The notes under the pieces were generated by a model. It worked only from the letters and a program-made list of their open reading frames with translations, was not told the DNA's origin and searched no databases. A stretch of DNA of 40,446 bases, from NCBI GenBank assembly GCA_002435785.1, contig DIUC01000025.1:1-40446 (forward strand), read 5' to 3'. Made by a program: the position numbers and the translations under genes. This DNA comes from Saprospiraceae bacterium UBA6168 (GTDB lineage: Bacteria > Bacteroidota > Bacteroidia > Chitinophagales > Saprospiraceae). Positions 8,837-15,712 of this stretch are shown here, piece by piece. The first letter of the stretch is position 1. Every line of letters begins with the position of its first letter.

Positions 8837-9958
8837 ATGAAAACACTGCATGAGCACCTTCATCAGGACCCAGCCAACCCACAACCTAAGCGCATACTCG
8901 CCCTCGACGGCGGCGGTATTCGTGGCGCCTTGACCCTTGGAATACTCAAAAGCATTGAGGATACGCTTCGCAAGCGCCACGGCGATGACCCAAATTTCAG
9001 GCTCGCCCATTATTTTGACCTAATTGGCGGCACCAGCACCGGCTCCATTATTACAGCATTGCTGGCCATCGGCAAAAGCGTGGACGAAATCCAGGAAATG
9101 TACCAAAACCTCGGCACACGGGTTTTTGGCAAATACAGGATTCTATCACTATTGCGAGCTGGAAAATTTGATGAAAAGGAACTTGAAAAACTCCTCGAAG
9201 AAGAACTTGGACAAGAAACGATTGGTAGTTCCAACATTCAAACGGGCATCTGCGTGGTGGCGAAACGGGCCGATACAGGTGGCACTTGGGCATTTTTGAA
9301 CCACCCCGGTGGCAAATACTATGATGCAAACAAAGGTATTTTGCTCCGCAATGCAGTCCGTGCAAGTTCAGCCGCCCCAACCTATTTTGATGCAGAGGCT
9401 TTTGATGTCGGCAACGGTGAAGTTGGCGCCTTCGTGGATGGCGGGGTGAGCATGCACAACAACCCCGCTATGCTGCTCTTCCTGATGGCCACCACCAGTG
9501 GTTTTCCCTACAAATGGAAAACGGGCGATGACCTGTTGGAAATCGTTTCCGTTGGCACTGGCTATGCCAAGATTCGCCGAAAAGTGGCGGAATGCGTGGG
9601 GATTGCCGGTGTGAAATGGGCACCAGTGGTGCCTGCCATGCTCATGGACGATGCTGACAACCACAACCAACTCCTCCTTCAGTACATGTCAAAATCGCCA
9701 ACTGCCAAGTCCATCAACTCTGAGTTTGGCGACCTGAGCGGTGATTTGCTTGCGCCAAAGCCACTCCTGCATTACCTCCGGTACGACGTAAAGCTTGAAC
9801 AAAATGAGTTGAATGACCTTGGCTTTACCAAAGTAATTGCAGAGAAAATCCGGGAAATGTCCGACGCCAACAACAAGGAAGTGTTGCGGGACATTGGCCT
9901 CGAAGCTGGCAAGCGGCTGGTAAAGGATTCGCATTTCCCAAAAGCATTTGACCTATAA
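8837..9958 (+). CDS. Patatin-like phospholipase family protein
   Basis: 373-residue patatin-fold acyl hydrolase (lipase/phospholipase A type with a Ser-Asp dyad). The oxyanion-hole motif DGGGIRG is at residues 24-30, the nucleophile elbow GGTSTGS has Ser67, and the catalytic Asp is in VDGG (Asp201), followed by HNNPA. No signal peptide or transmembrane segment is seen, so it should be cytoplasmic or peripherally membrane-bound. ATG 8837 is preferred to the TTG at 8828. Patatin effectors occur in CBASS anti-phage systems, but no cyclase or accessory gene adjoins this one, so a housekeeping lipid role is more likely. Confidence 0.92.
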   Translation: MKTLHEHLHQDPANPQPKRILALDGGGIRGALTLGILKSIEDTLRKRHGDDPNFRLAHYFDLIGGTSTGSIITALLAIGKSVDEIQEMYQNLGTRVFGKYRILSLLRAGKFDEKELEKLLEEELGQETIGSSNIQTGICVVAKRADTGGTWAFLNHPGGKYYDANKGILLRNAVRASSAAPTYFDAEAFDVGNGEVGAFVDGGVSMHNNPAMLLFLMATTSGFPYKWKTGDDLLEIVSVGTGYAKIRRKVAECVGIAGVKWAPVVPAMLMDDADNHNQLLLQYMSKSPTAKSINSEFGDLSGDLLAPKPLLHYLRYDVKLEQNELNDLGFTKVIAEKIREMSDANNKEVLRDIGLEAGKRLVKDSHFPKAFDL

Positions 9959-9963
9959 TTTGG

Positions 9964-10013
9964 AGCCGCTAATTGCATTGAGTTCATAACGCAAATCAGT
10001 GCAATTAGCGGCT
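9964..10013. terminator. Long perfect hairpin between convergent genes
   Basis: Arms AGCCGCTAATTGCA (9964-9977) and TGCAATTAGCGGCT (10000-10013) form a perfect 14-bp stem with a 22-nt loop. It lies between the patatin stop (9956-9958) and the wbqC-like stop codon, overlapping the latter. Neither side has a strong T-run, so it may be a bidirectional terminator or an mRNA 3'-end stabiliser. Confidence 0.6.
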
Positions 10014-10623
10014 ATACATTTATCCTGCCAGCGCAAAATATTAAATCCAGAATACTCAAGTCGGGCAAAAAGCCGAGCCTATCCTCAAAGACTTGGGGAT
10101 ATTTTACTGGTGCATACGCTGCATAAGGTGCGGTATGTTTGGGTGTAAATTCATGCCGAAAGTCCAGTAAATGCTCGGTTTGCTCCTCATATTTTTCGGT
10201 CAAAACGATGGGGGTTTTCAATTTCAATATTTTCAGGGAAAGCTTCAATAAATCATAATTCCAATCCCATAACAACTCATATTTTTTTGCCAAAAAATAG
10301 GGTTCGAATAACGCTGCATAGTGCTCAAAAAAAGGTGAATTGCCATACGCCGAGCATATAGCCCGCCAATGTTGAATCTGCCAAGGTTCATCATAAGCGA
10401 TGCGCACTTCCCGGATAGGTTGCTGCTGGTTTTTGCCTTTGCGGAGCGGGATGGTCAGCCGTTGTGCCCCATTCACGGCGGCGATGTAGCAGCGGTTGCG
10501 GTAGCTCCCTTTGACGTAGTGCTCATGCTGCTCCAAATGGGCTTCGGAAACTTTGGCCACTGCCACAAACCATGAAACGGGTGGGAGGTACTGAAGAGAA
10601 AAAATTGAATTGTGATTTTCCAT
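10012..10623 (-). CDS. WbqC family protein
   Basis: 203-residue WbqC-like protein. WbqC members occur in polysaccharide and O-antigen loci; the biochemical activity is uncertain. Typical features are the N-terminal QYLPPVSWF segment, ...RNRCYIAAVNGAQRLTIPL with an N-G...L.IPL block, the WQIQHWRAICSAYGNSPFFEHY stretch (residues 85-105), and KYPQVFEDRLGFLPDLSILDLIF near the C terminus. The ATG at 10623 is chosen because the family motif begins within ten residues; the upstream in-frame ATG at 10653 adds an unrelated sequence. It converges on the patatin gene. Confidence 0.85.
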   Translation of the reverse strand: MENHNSIFSLQYLPPVSWFVAVAKVSEAHLEQHEHYVKGSYRNRCYIAAVNGAQRLTIPLRKGKNQQQPIREVRIAYDEPWQIQHWRAICSAYGNSPFFEHYAALFEPYFLAKKYELLWDWNYDLLKLSLKILKLKTPIVLTEKYEEQTEHLLDFRHEFTPKHTAPYAAYAPVKYPQVFEDRLGFLPDLSILDLIFCAGRINV

Positions 10624-10642
10624 CCAAAACTTTGGTGAACCG

Positions 10643-10650
10643 CAAAGATG
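10643..10650 (-). promoter_or_regulatory. Candidate -7 box for wbqC-like gene
   Basis: On the minus strand CATCTTTG (7 of 8 to TAnnTTTG, followed by CG) lies about 20 bp before the ATG. A hairpin (GCCTGA 10680-10685 / TCAGGC 10701-10706) lies just upstream. Confidence 0.35.
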
Positions 10651-10741
10651 CACCGTGGTTGGCCGAAATGTTGAGATTTGCCTGAGAATCTTTGGCGGAT
10701 TCAGGCTTTGTTATAAACCTGCACCTCAATAGAATCACAAA

Positions 10742-10779
10742 AAAAGCCGGACAAACCCAATTGGATTTACCCGGCTTTT
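10742..10779 (-). terminator. Minus-strand terminator, probably of the susCDE operon
   Basis: Arms AAAAGCCGG (10742-10750) and CCGGCTTTT (10771-10779) are perfect inverted repeats with a 20-nt loop containing the small palindrome CCAATTGG. On the minus strand the stem is followed by a run of T (A-run 10739-10746 on the plus strand), so it points leftward. No minus-strand gene lies within 9 kb upstream of it; the next one in that direction is susE at 20230. It was probably separated from that operon by the mobile element. Confidence 0.7.
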
Positions 10780-10854
10780 GGTGTTGCCAAAAATTGGCAG
10801 CCCATATTGTATTGGAAAGTAACCAAGCAAAAAAGTAACTTTTTACGAATAAAT

Positions 10855-10891
10855 AAAAGCCTTGTAAGTCCAGTATTTACAAGGCTTTTTT
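10855..10891 (+). terminator. Hairpin/terminator at left end of element, overlapping candidate attL
   Basis: Perfect 13-bp stem AAAAGCCTTGTAA (10855-10867) / TTACAAGGCTTTT (10877-10889), 9-nt loop, followed by T to 10891. It can act as a bidirectional terminator. The same palindrome contains the candidate recombination core (TAAGTC....ATTTACA, 10865-10881) that recurs at the right end of the element. Confidence 0.7.
10865..10881 (+). repeat. Candidate attL core
   Basis: TAAGTC CAGT ATTTACA. The two arms are identical to the right-end copy at 20197-20213, while all four central bases differ. Sequence-divergent crossover regions between conserved arms are known for CTnDOT-type tyrosine recombinases of Bacteroidota. 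Confidence 0.5.
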
Positions 10892-10943
10892 ATTGGTTGT
10901 TTGTTTCTTTCTTGTTCGTTCCCTATCCTTTTCTTGCATAATT

Positions 10944-10977
10944 TTTGTACCTCATTTGTACCTTTTGCCTACCTTTG
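10944..10977 (+). promoter_or_regulatory. Promoter of the HTH/integrase genes
   Basis: A perfect -7 box TACCTTTG lies at 10970-10977 with TTTG at 10944-10947 as the -33 element (22-bp spacing). It overlaps the TTGTACC arm-type repeats, so integrase binding could repress its own transcription. Confidence 0.6.
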
Positions 10978-10994
10978 TTGAATGAGGTACAAAT
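10945..10994. repeat. TTGTACC repeats, probable integrase arm-type sites (left)
   Basis: Three copies lie close together: TTGTACCTCA (10945-10954), TTTGTACC (10955-10962) and the inverted GAGGTACAAAT (10984-10994). Two more lie near the right end: TGTACCC (20170-20176) and TTGTACCTCAA (20180-20190). Their restriction to both ends of the element fits arm-type binding sites. Confidence 0.55.
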
Positions 10995-11013
10995 CGGGCG
11001 AAATCGTGAAACA

Positions 11014-11034
11014 TATTTGAAACGTATTTGAAAC
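11014..11034 (+). repeat. 11-bp-period direct repeat, candidate operator
   Basis: TATTTGAAAC occurs at 11014-11023 and 11025-11034, exactly one helical turn apart, followed by related TTTGA/TTTGAAA motifs at about 11048 and 11060. It sits between the promoter and the HTH gene start, the expected place for regulator or excisionase binding. Confidence 0.5.
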
Positions 11035-11086
11035 ATGATGAAACTCATTTGATACCTGTTTGAAAGGAGAAACTATCAAAGCAGGG

Positions 11087-11425
11087 ATGGAAGTAAAACG
11101 GATTTGCCAGCATTGCGGGAACGGCTTCACCGCCCAAACATCGGTCACTAAGTATTGCGGTGACATTTGCGCCAAACGAGCCTACAAAGCCCGGAAACGT
11201 GCTGAAAAGATTGAGGCAAGCAATGAGGAAACCCGCCAAATCATTCAAGCCCCCATCGTAGAATTACAGGCAAAGGACTTTTTGAGCATTGGGGAGGTTT
11301 GCAGCCTGTTTCAAGTGAGCCGGGCAACGGTTTGGAGGATGGGCAGGGACGGCAAGTTGAAAACGGTGAAAATCGGCAAGCGGAAATTTGTAAGCCGGAA
11401 AGCATTGGACAGCCTGTTTGAATAG
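11087..11425 (+). CDS. Zinc-finger + helix-turn-helix protein (probable excisionase/regulator)
   Basis: 112 residues in two parts. A small N-terminal zinc finger has Cys7, Cys10, Cys24 and Cys28 (CQHC...YCGDIC) followed by the basic stretch KRAYKARKRAEK. A MerR/excisionase-like winged HTH (FLSIGEVCSLFQVSRATVWRMGRDGKLKTVKIGKRKFV, about residues 62-97) follows. ATG 11087 is chosen over the TTG at 11060. Placed 42 bp before the integrase and downstream of repeats, it is probably a recombination directionality factor or a regulator of integration. Proteins with this architecture commonly sit next to Bacteroidota integrases. Confidence 0.82.
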   Translation: MEVKRICQHCGNGFTAQTSVTKYCGDICAKRAYKARKRAEKIEASNEETRQIIQAPIVELQAKDFLSIGEVCSLFQVSRATVWRMGRDGKLKTVKIGKRKFVSRKALDSLFE

Positions 11426-11467
11426 CAAAAATCTTTATCAGATAACGCCCCCTTAATCTTTGAGAAA

Positions 11468-12586
11468 ATGAAAGCCACGAAAGTATTTTTGAGATACAAA
11501 GCCATTTCAAAAGGCCGGAAAAGCCTTTACCTCGACTTTTACCCTGCCATTGCCCACCCCGGCACGGGAAAGAAAACCCGCCGTGAATTTTTGGGGCTGT
11601 TCCTTTACGTCAAAACTGCCAGCCCGTTTGAAGCCCAACACAACAAGGAAACCAAAGCCCTTGCCGAAAGCATACGGGCAAGGCGGCAAATCGAAATCCA
11701 GAACGGAAACTATGGCTTCACGTCGGACAGCAAAAAGAAAACCGACTTCATTGCCTATTTCCGGGACCTGGCAGATAGCCGCTATTCAAGTGACGGGAAC
11801 TATGGCAATTGGTTGAGCGCCTACAACCACCTCACCGACTACTTTACAAAAGGTCTCACCGTCGGGGAAATCACCAAAGACACTATTGAAGGTTTCAGCG
11901 AGTACCTCACCGAAGAAACCGACCTTTCCCAGAACAGCAAGGCGGCGTATTTCGGCAAGTTCAAAGCAGCCGTTAAACAGGCTTTCAAGGACGGGCTATT
12001 GTCCGAAGATACGGGAAAGCGAGTGCCAGCAATCAAACAGGCCGAAACCAAGCGGGAATTTGTGACGGTCGAGGAATTGGAGGCATTGGCTAAGGTGGAA
12101 TGTGAAATCCCCGTACTGAAAAACGCTTTCATCTTTTCAGCCCTCACAGGTTTGAGGCTTTCCGACGTGCGGGCTTTGACGTGGGGCAAGGTGCAAGGCA
12201 GCGAGGAAAACGGCTATTTCATCCGCTTTACCCAACAAAAGACGAAAGGCATGGAAACCATGCCCATCCCGACCCCTGCCCTGAAAGTGATGGGGGAAAG
12301 GGGCGACAAAGACAAGCCCGTTTTCCCCGGACTGCCCGACAAGATAGCGGGCTACCAAAGCGACAAAATGAGGCTTTGGTTTTTGAGGGCAGGGGTTGAC
12401 CGCAAACTCACCTTCCATTGCGCCCGTCACTCATTCGCTACCATTCAGTTGACATTGGGAACGGACATTTTCACGGTCTCAAAGCTATTGGGGCATAAGG
12501 ACTTGAAAACCACACAGATTTACGCCAAAGTGGTTGACCAACGGAAAACGGATGCCGTGAACCGAATGAACGATATAAAAATCTGA
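11468..12586 (+). CDS. Tyrosine-type site-specific recombinase (integrase)
   Basis: 372-residue phage/ICE-type integrase. It has an N-terminal arm-binding domain (residues 1-95, starting MKATKVFLRYKAISKGRKSLYLDFYPAI), a SAM-like core-binding domain (about 95-190) and a catalytic domain with the complete active set: Arg230 (TGLRLSDVRALTW), His317 and Arg320 in HCARH, His343 in LLGH and nucleophile Tyr352 (TTQIYAKV). Length and style match the Bacteroidota integrase family with an arm-type N-terminal domain (SAM-like/phage_int_SAM_5). All catalytic residues are intact, so it should be active. It presumably recombines the repeats at the ends of the element. Confidence 0.96.
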   Translation: MKATKVFLRYKAISKGRKSLYLDFYPAIAHPGTGKKTRREFLGLFLYVKTASPFEAQHNKETKALAESIRARRQIEIQNGNYGFTSDSKKKTDFIAYFRDLADSRYSSDGNYGNWLSAYNHLTDYFTKGLTVGEITKDTIEGFSEYLTEETDLSQNSKAAYFGKFKAAVKQAFKDGLLSEDTGKRVPAIKQAETKREFVTVEELEALAKVECEIPVLKNAFIFSALTGLRLSDVRALTWGKVQGSEENGYFIRFTQQKTKGMETMPIPTPALKVMGERGDKDKPVFPGLPDKIAGYQSDKMRLWFLRAGVDRKLTFHCARHSFATIQLTLGTDIFTVSKLLGHKDLKTTQIYAKVVDQRKTDAVNRMNDIKI

Positions 12587-12641
12587 CTGCTTTGAAGGTT
12601 GGCAAGTGGCTGGAAATGCCCGTTTTGCCGGACTTTGGAAA

Positions 12642-12694
12642 GGCAGAAAAAAAAGTTCTTTTTTGGACGTTCACACTTTTCACACTTTTCACAA
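12642..12694 (+). repeat. Iteron-containing inverted repeat, left copy
   Basis: GGCAG, an A-run, a T-run, then ACGTTCACACTTTTCACA continuing with a second 9-bp unit CACACTTTT. The whole 53-bp block recurs inverted at 15633-15685 with only a few differences, mostly in the A/T run, and a shorter direct copy is at 15586-15607. Confidence 0.8.
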
Positions 12695-12707
12695 ACCGAC
12701 CCGAAAA

Positions 12708-13619
12708 ATGAAAGAAAAGAAAGTATCAGAGAGCATGGCAAAGGCAATGGAAAACGCCGAAATAATTGTCCGGGTGAACAAGGCTATCGAGCCAATGATT
12801 AAGACCGGGCAGGTTGCCGGAATACTTGCAAGGGGTGCAAGATTGGCTAACCAAATGGCTCACACCAATAGCTTTTTTAAAGTTGCTGCCAACGCTCAAA
12901 AGCACCTTGAAGTTTTTACACGGACGGCTAAAGCCATTGAAGCCGGAAAGACCGCCCAAAACATTTCACGGGCAGCCAACCAAATGATTGAAGCCCAAAA
13001 ATGCTTTGAGAGGCTTTCAGATAAAGTAAACGAAACATTGGAGGAAACCCCGTCAAGCATTGATTTTACCATTGAGGGAGTGCGCTACACTTTCTCAAAA
13101 GGGGATGTTTGGCAAAGAGTGTTCGGAGTAATGAATTTTCGTGAAATCCTTGCCCTCGATGAGGTTTCAATAGTGGCTTGCATAAAGCGGTTTGCCGAAA
13201 GGAAAAGAAAGCTGCTTTCAGAGCCTTTACAGCAATTTGAAAGGGATGCCGTTGGTCAACTTGAAAGCCCCGCCCCGGACGGCAAGCCCGAAAGCCCCCA
13301 AAGTGTACCCCTTGCAACTGACACCCTTACAGTTCCTCAAAAGGCACTTTACTTTTTCTACCTCCAAGAAACGGGCGAAATGGAAAGGTTTGAAAACATG
13401 GATGGGGGCAAGGTGAAAGCTATTGAAAGGCTTAAAGAAATAGGCTATATCAAAAGCGAAAAGAGTTTCCAACAGGCTTACAACGAAATTTCAAAACCCA
13501 ATAACCGTTTGCGCCCCAACCAAGCCCAAAACATTGAGGCAGTAATAACCCAATTGACAAGCGAAAAGGCCAAAGCGAGGGCAGCCGATGAACTGAAAAC
13601 CATTCGAGCCAGACAGTAG
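12708..13619 (+). CDS. Hypothetical protein of integrative element
   Basis: 303-residue, mostly helical protein. Residues 1-115 have many Ala, Lys and Glu positions compatible with long helices or a coiled coil. A short beta-rich insert (DFTIEGVRYTFSKGD, about 125-140) follows. The C-terminal region (about 225-300) contains LTVPQKALYFFYLQETGEM and KAIERLKEIGYIKSEKSFQQAYNEISKP, resembling a small helical domain seen in other Bacteroidota mobile-element proteins of unknown function. ATG 12708 is preferred: an earlier in-frame ATG at 12606 would translate through the iteron repeat. It lies between integrase and replication genes, so a role in replication or copy control is possible but unproven. 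Confidence 0.7.
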   Translation: MKEKKVSESMAKAMENAEIIVRVNKAIEPMIKTGQVAGILARGARLANQMAHTNSFFKVAANAQKHLEVFTRTAKAIEAGKTAQNISRAANQMIEAQKCFERLSDKVNETLEETPSSIDFTIEGVRYTFSKGDVWQRVFGVMNFREILALDEVSIVACIKRFAERKRKLLSEPLQQFERDAVGQLESPAPDGKPESPQSVPLATDTLTVPQKALYFFYLQETGEMERFENMDGGKVKAIERLKEIGYIKSEKSFQQAYNEISKPNNRLRPNQAQNIEAVITQLTSEKAKARAADELKTIRARQ

Positions 13620-13629
13620 GGCAAAATTG

Positions 13630-13654
13630 GTAAGCCCCTTACATAAGGGGTTAC
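13630..13654 (+). other. Intergenic hairpin before second HTH gene
   Basis: GTAA-g-CCCCTTA / TAAGGGGTTAC forms an 11-bp stem with one bulge and a very short loop, and no T-run follows. It is more likely an mRNA structure or attenuator than a terminator. Confidence 0.4.
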
Positions 13655-13717
13655 GCCCGTTTATCCCCTTCCTTCCATATCATATTTACGGCATTGAATC
13701 ACCAAACCTTCAATGCA

Positions 13718-14056
13718 ATGGAAAATCCTTTTCAAATCTTGGATGCAAGGTTGAGCAATATTGAGACCCTTTTGCTCGACATCAAACACCGACCGCAAGC
13801 GCCCGCCACTACCGACGGCAACGGCAAAACCATTTTCGACATTGACGAATTTTGCGAGTACACCGGGCTTTCAAAGCAGACGGTTTACAAGAAAACGGGC
13901 AAAGGGCTAATCCCTCACAGCAAGCGGGGAAAGCGCCTGTTTTTCGACAAATCAAAGGTGGATGAATGGTTGCTGGAAAACGCTGTGAGGCCGCTTTCAG
14001 AGATTGCCGCCGATGCCGACCGTTTCCTCAATTCACGGAACAAAAAAAGGAGGTAA
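13718..14056 (+). CDS. Helix-turn-helix domain protein (excisionase/MerR-like)
   Basis: 112 residues. A short N-terminal coiled helix (FQILDARLSNIETLLLDIK) is followed by an HTH_17-type domain at about 45-95: FDIDEFCEYTGLSKQTVYKKTGKGLIPHSKRGKRLFFDKSKVDEWL. This is the excisionase-like DNA-binding family very common beside P4-type primases in Bacteroidota elements. ATG 13718 is chosen; TTG 13694 would be a longer non-ATG start. Its last codons encode a strong AAAGGAGG Shine-Dalgarno for the primase gene, which starts 4 bp after this stop, so the two are translationally coupled. It is likely a replication or excision regulator. Confidence 0.85.
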   Translation: MENPFQILDARLSNIETLLLDIKHRPQAPATTDGNGKTIFDIDEFCEYTGLSKQTVYKKTGKGLIPHSKRGKRLFFDKSKVDEWLLENAVRPLSEIAADADRFLNSRNKKRR

Positions 14057-14059
14057 GCC

Positions 14060-15586
14060 ATGAAAGAAAGCCGACCTCCTAAAGAAAGTATCTTTGAGAA
14101 TGGCAAAGATACGGGAAACCCTTTGCATGACCTGAAAGCCCTGAAAAGGCTTACAAGTGAAGCGGTGAAAGGCTTCAAGGCCGACCCCATACCCCACGGG
14201 GATATTACAGCCCGTTTGCTGGAAATGATAACGCCCGTCAATTTCATGGAACTGGCAGGGCTGGAACAGGGAAAGGAAAAGCTGAAAAGAAAGCACCAAG
14301 TCGTTATCCCCGTCGAGCAGGTTTTGAAACTGGCAAGGAAAAGCAAATGGGATATTTGCCAAAACGGGGATTTTATCTACCTGTTCAACGGGGCTTATTG
14401 GAGCGTGTTTGATGCTAAAGAGCTTAAAACTTTCTTGGGTGAGGCTGCCGAAAAAATGGGGGTTGACGTGTTTGATGCCAAGCACTATTCTTTCCGTGAC
14501 CAGCTTTACAAACAGTTCCTTGCCCTTGCCAACCTGCCAACGCCGGAACTGCCGAAAGATAAGGTTTTGATTAACCTTAAAGACGGCACGTTTGAGATTG
14601 ACCAAAGCGGAAAGCACCGTTTGAGGGATTTTGACCGTTCCGACTTTCTCACCTACCAACTGCCCTTCAATTACGACCCGGACGCAATAGCCCCCTTGTT
14701 TTCCAAGTACCTGGACCGGGTGCTGCCAGACACGGAGCGGCAAAAGATTTTGGCGGAATACCTCGGTTTCGTTTTCATTAGGCACGGCAACAATGCACTC
14801 AAAGAGGAAAAAGCCTTAATCCTGTACGGGTCCGGTGCAAACGGCAAGTCTGTTTTCTTTGAGATTGTAAACGCCCTATTGGGGAGTAGCAACGTAAGCA
14901 GCCACCCGTTAGACCTTTTGACCAACCCGCAAAAAGGGGAAAGCTACCGGGGAATGATAGCGAACAAGTTGGTGAACTATGCCAGCGAGATAAACGGCAA
15001 CCTCGAAACCTCCATTTTCAAGCAAATGGTATCAGGCGAGCCAATTTCCGCAAGGCTGCTTTACGGCCAACCATTTGAGATAAAGCAATACGCCAAATTG
15101 ATTTTCAATTGCAACGAGCTACCAAAGGACGTTGAACACAGCAACGCCTTTTTCCGGCGCTTCCTAATCGTTCCTTTCGATGTGACCATCCCGGAAAGCG
15201 AACAGGATAAACGGCTGCACACAAAAATTATCGAACAGGAACTTTCAGGGGTTTTCAATTGGGTGCTGGAAGGGCTGAACCGATTGTTGGCACAAAGGCG
15301 CTTTTCGGATTGCGAAGCTGCAAAAAGAGCCGTCGAGCAATACAAGACCGAAAGCAATAGCATCAAACTTTTCCTCGAAGAAAACGGATACCAAGCCAGC
15401 CAAACGGACTACCGATTGATAAAGGAACTGTACCCCGAATACAGGGGCTTTTGCTATGAGGATGGAATGACTGCCTTTAAAAAAGTGAACTTTTCCAAAC
15501 AGTTAGAGGCAATGGGGGTACGCATTGACAGAGAGCCGGGAACAGGTCAGAAAGTGGCCTACCTGAAAAAAGAAAGTTTGTTTTAG
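14060..15586 (+). CDS. P4-family phage/plasmid primase with SF3 helicase
   Basis: 508 residues. The N-terminal D5/P4-type region (about 30-200) precedes a superfamily 3 helicase with Walker A GSGANGKS at residues 257-264, the Walker B region KLVNYASEIN (about 297-306), and the sensor-type motif LIFNCNELP (about 349-357) followed by FFRRFLIVPFD. A poxvirus-D5/P4 C-terminal helical tail follows. Such proteins unwind and prime satellite or plasmid replication in the cytoplasm. The canonical primase active-site acids are not evident at the N terminus, so priming may depend on the neighbouring zinc-finger protein. Its start is set by an exceptionally strong SD (AAAGGAGG), unusual in this phylum. 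Iteron repeats follow the stop codon immediately. Confidence 0.93.
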   Translation: MKESRPPKESIFENGKDTGNPLHDLKALKRLTSEAVKGFKADPIPHGDITARLLEMITPVNFMELAGLEQGKEKLKRKHQVVIPVEQVLKLARKSKWDICQNGDFIYLFNGAYWSVFDAKELKTFLGEAAEKMGVDVFDAKHYSFRDQLYKQFLALANLPTPELPKDKVLINLKDGTFEIDQSGKHRLRDFDRSDFLTYQLPFNYDPDAIAPLFSKYLDRVLPDTERQKILAEYLGFVFIRHGNNALKEEKALILYGSGANGKSVFFEIVNALLGSSNVSSHPLDLLTNPQKGESYRGMIANKLVNYASEINGNLETSIFKQMVSGEPISARLLYGQPFEIKQYAKLIFNCNELPKDVEHSNAFFRRFLIVPFDVTIPESEQDKRLHTKIIEQELSGVFNWVLEGLNRLLAQRRFSDCEAAKRAVEQYKTESNSIKLFLEENGYQASQTDYRLIKELYPEYRGFCYEDGMTAFKKVNFSKQLEAMGVRIDREPGTGQKVAYLKKESLF

Positions 15587-15685
15587 ACGTTCACACTTTT
15601 CACAAAATTCACAAACTGTCAACCGTCTATTCTGTGAAAAGTGTGAAAAGTGTGAACGCTGAAAAAAACAATTTTTTTTTCTGCC
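15586..15685. repeat. Iteron cluster with hairpin, right inverted copy (candidate replication origin)
   Basis: GACGTTCACACTTTTCACA (15586-15604) is followed by AAATTCACAAACTG and then the inverted form TGTGAAAAGTGTGAAAAG...GTGTGAACG (15633-15657), an A-run, a T-run and CTGCC ending at 15685. The two halves could fold into a hairpin of about 20 bp. The 15633-15685 block is the inverse of 12642-12694. The position just after the replicative helicase gene fits an origin or a RepA-type binding cluster. Confidence 0.6.
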
Positions 15686-15712
15686 ACCCTCCCAATCCTT
15701 TCAAATCCAGCC

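Noticed and set aside
8837..9958. Patatin gene as a CBASS effector
   Set aside because: No cyclic-nucleotide synthase, Cap2/Cap3-type or other defence gene is adjacent.
12642..12694. CACACTTTT iterons as a CRISPR-like array
   Set aside because: Units are 9 bp and contiguous, without unique spacers.
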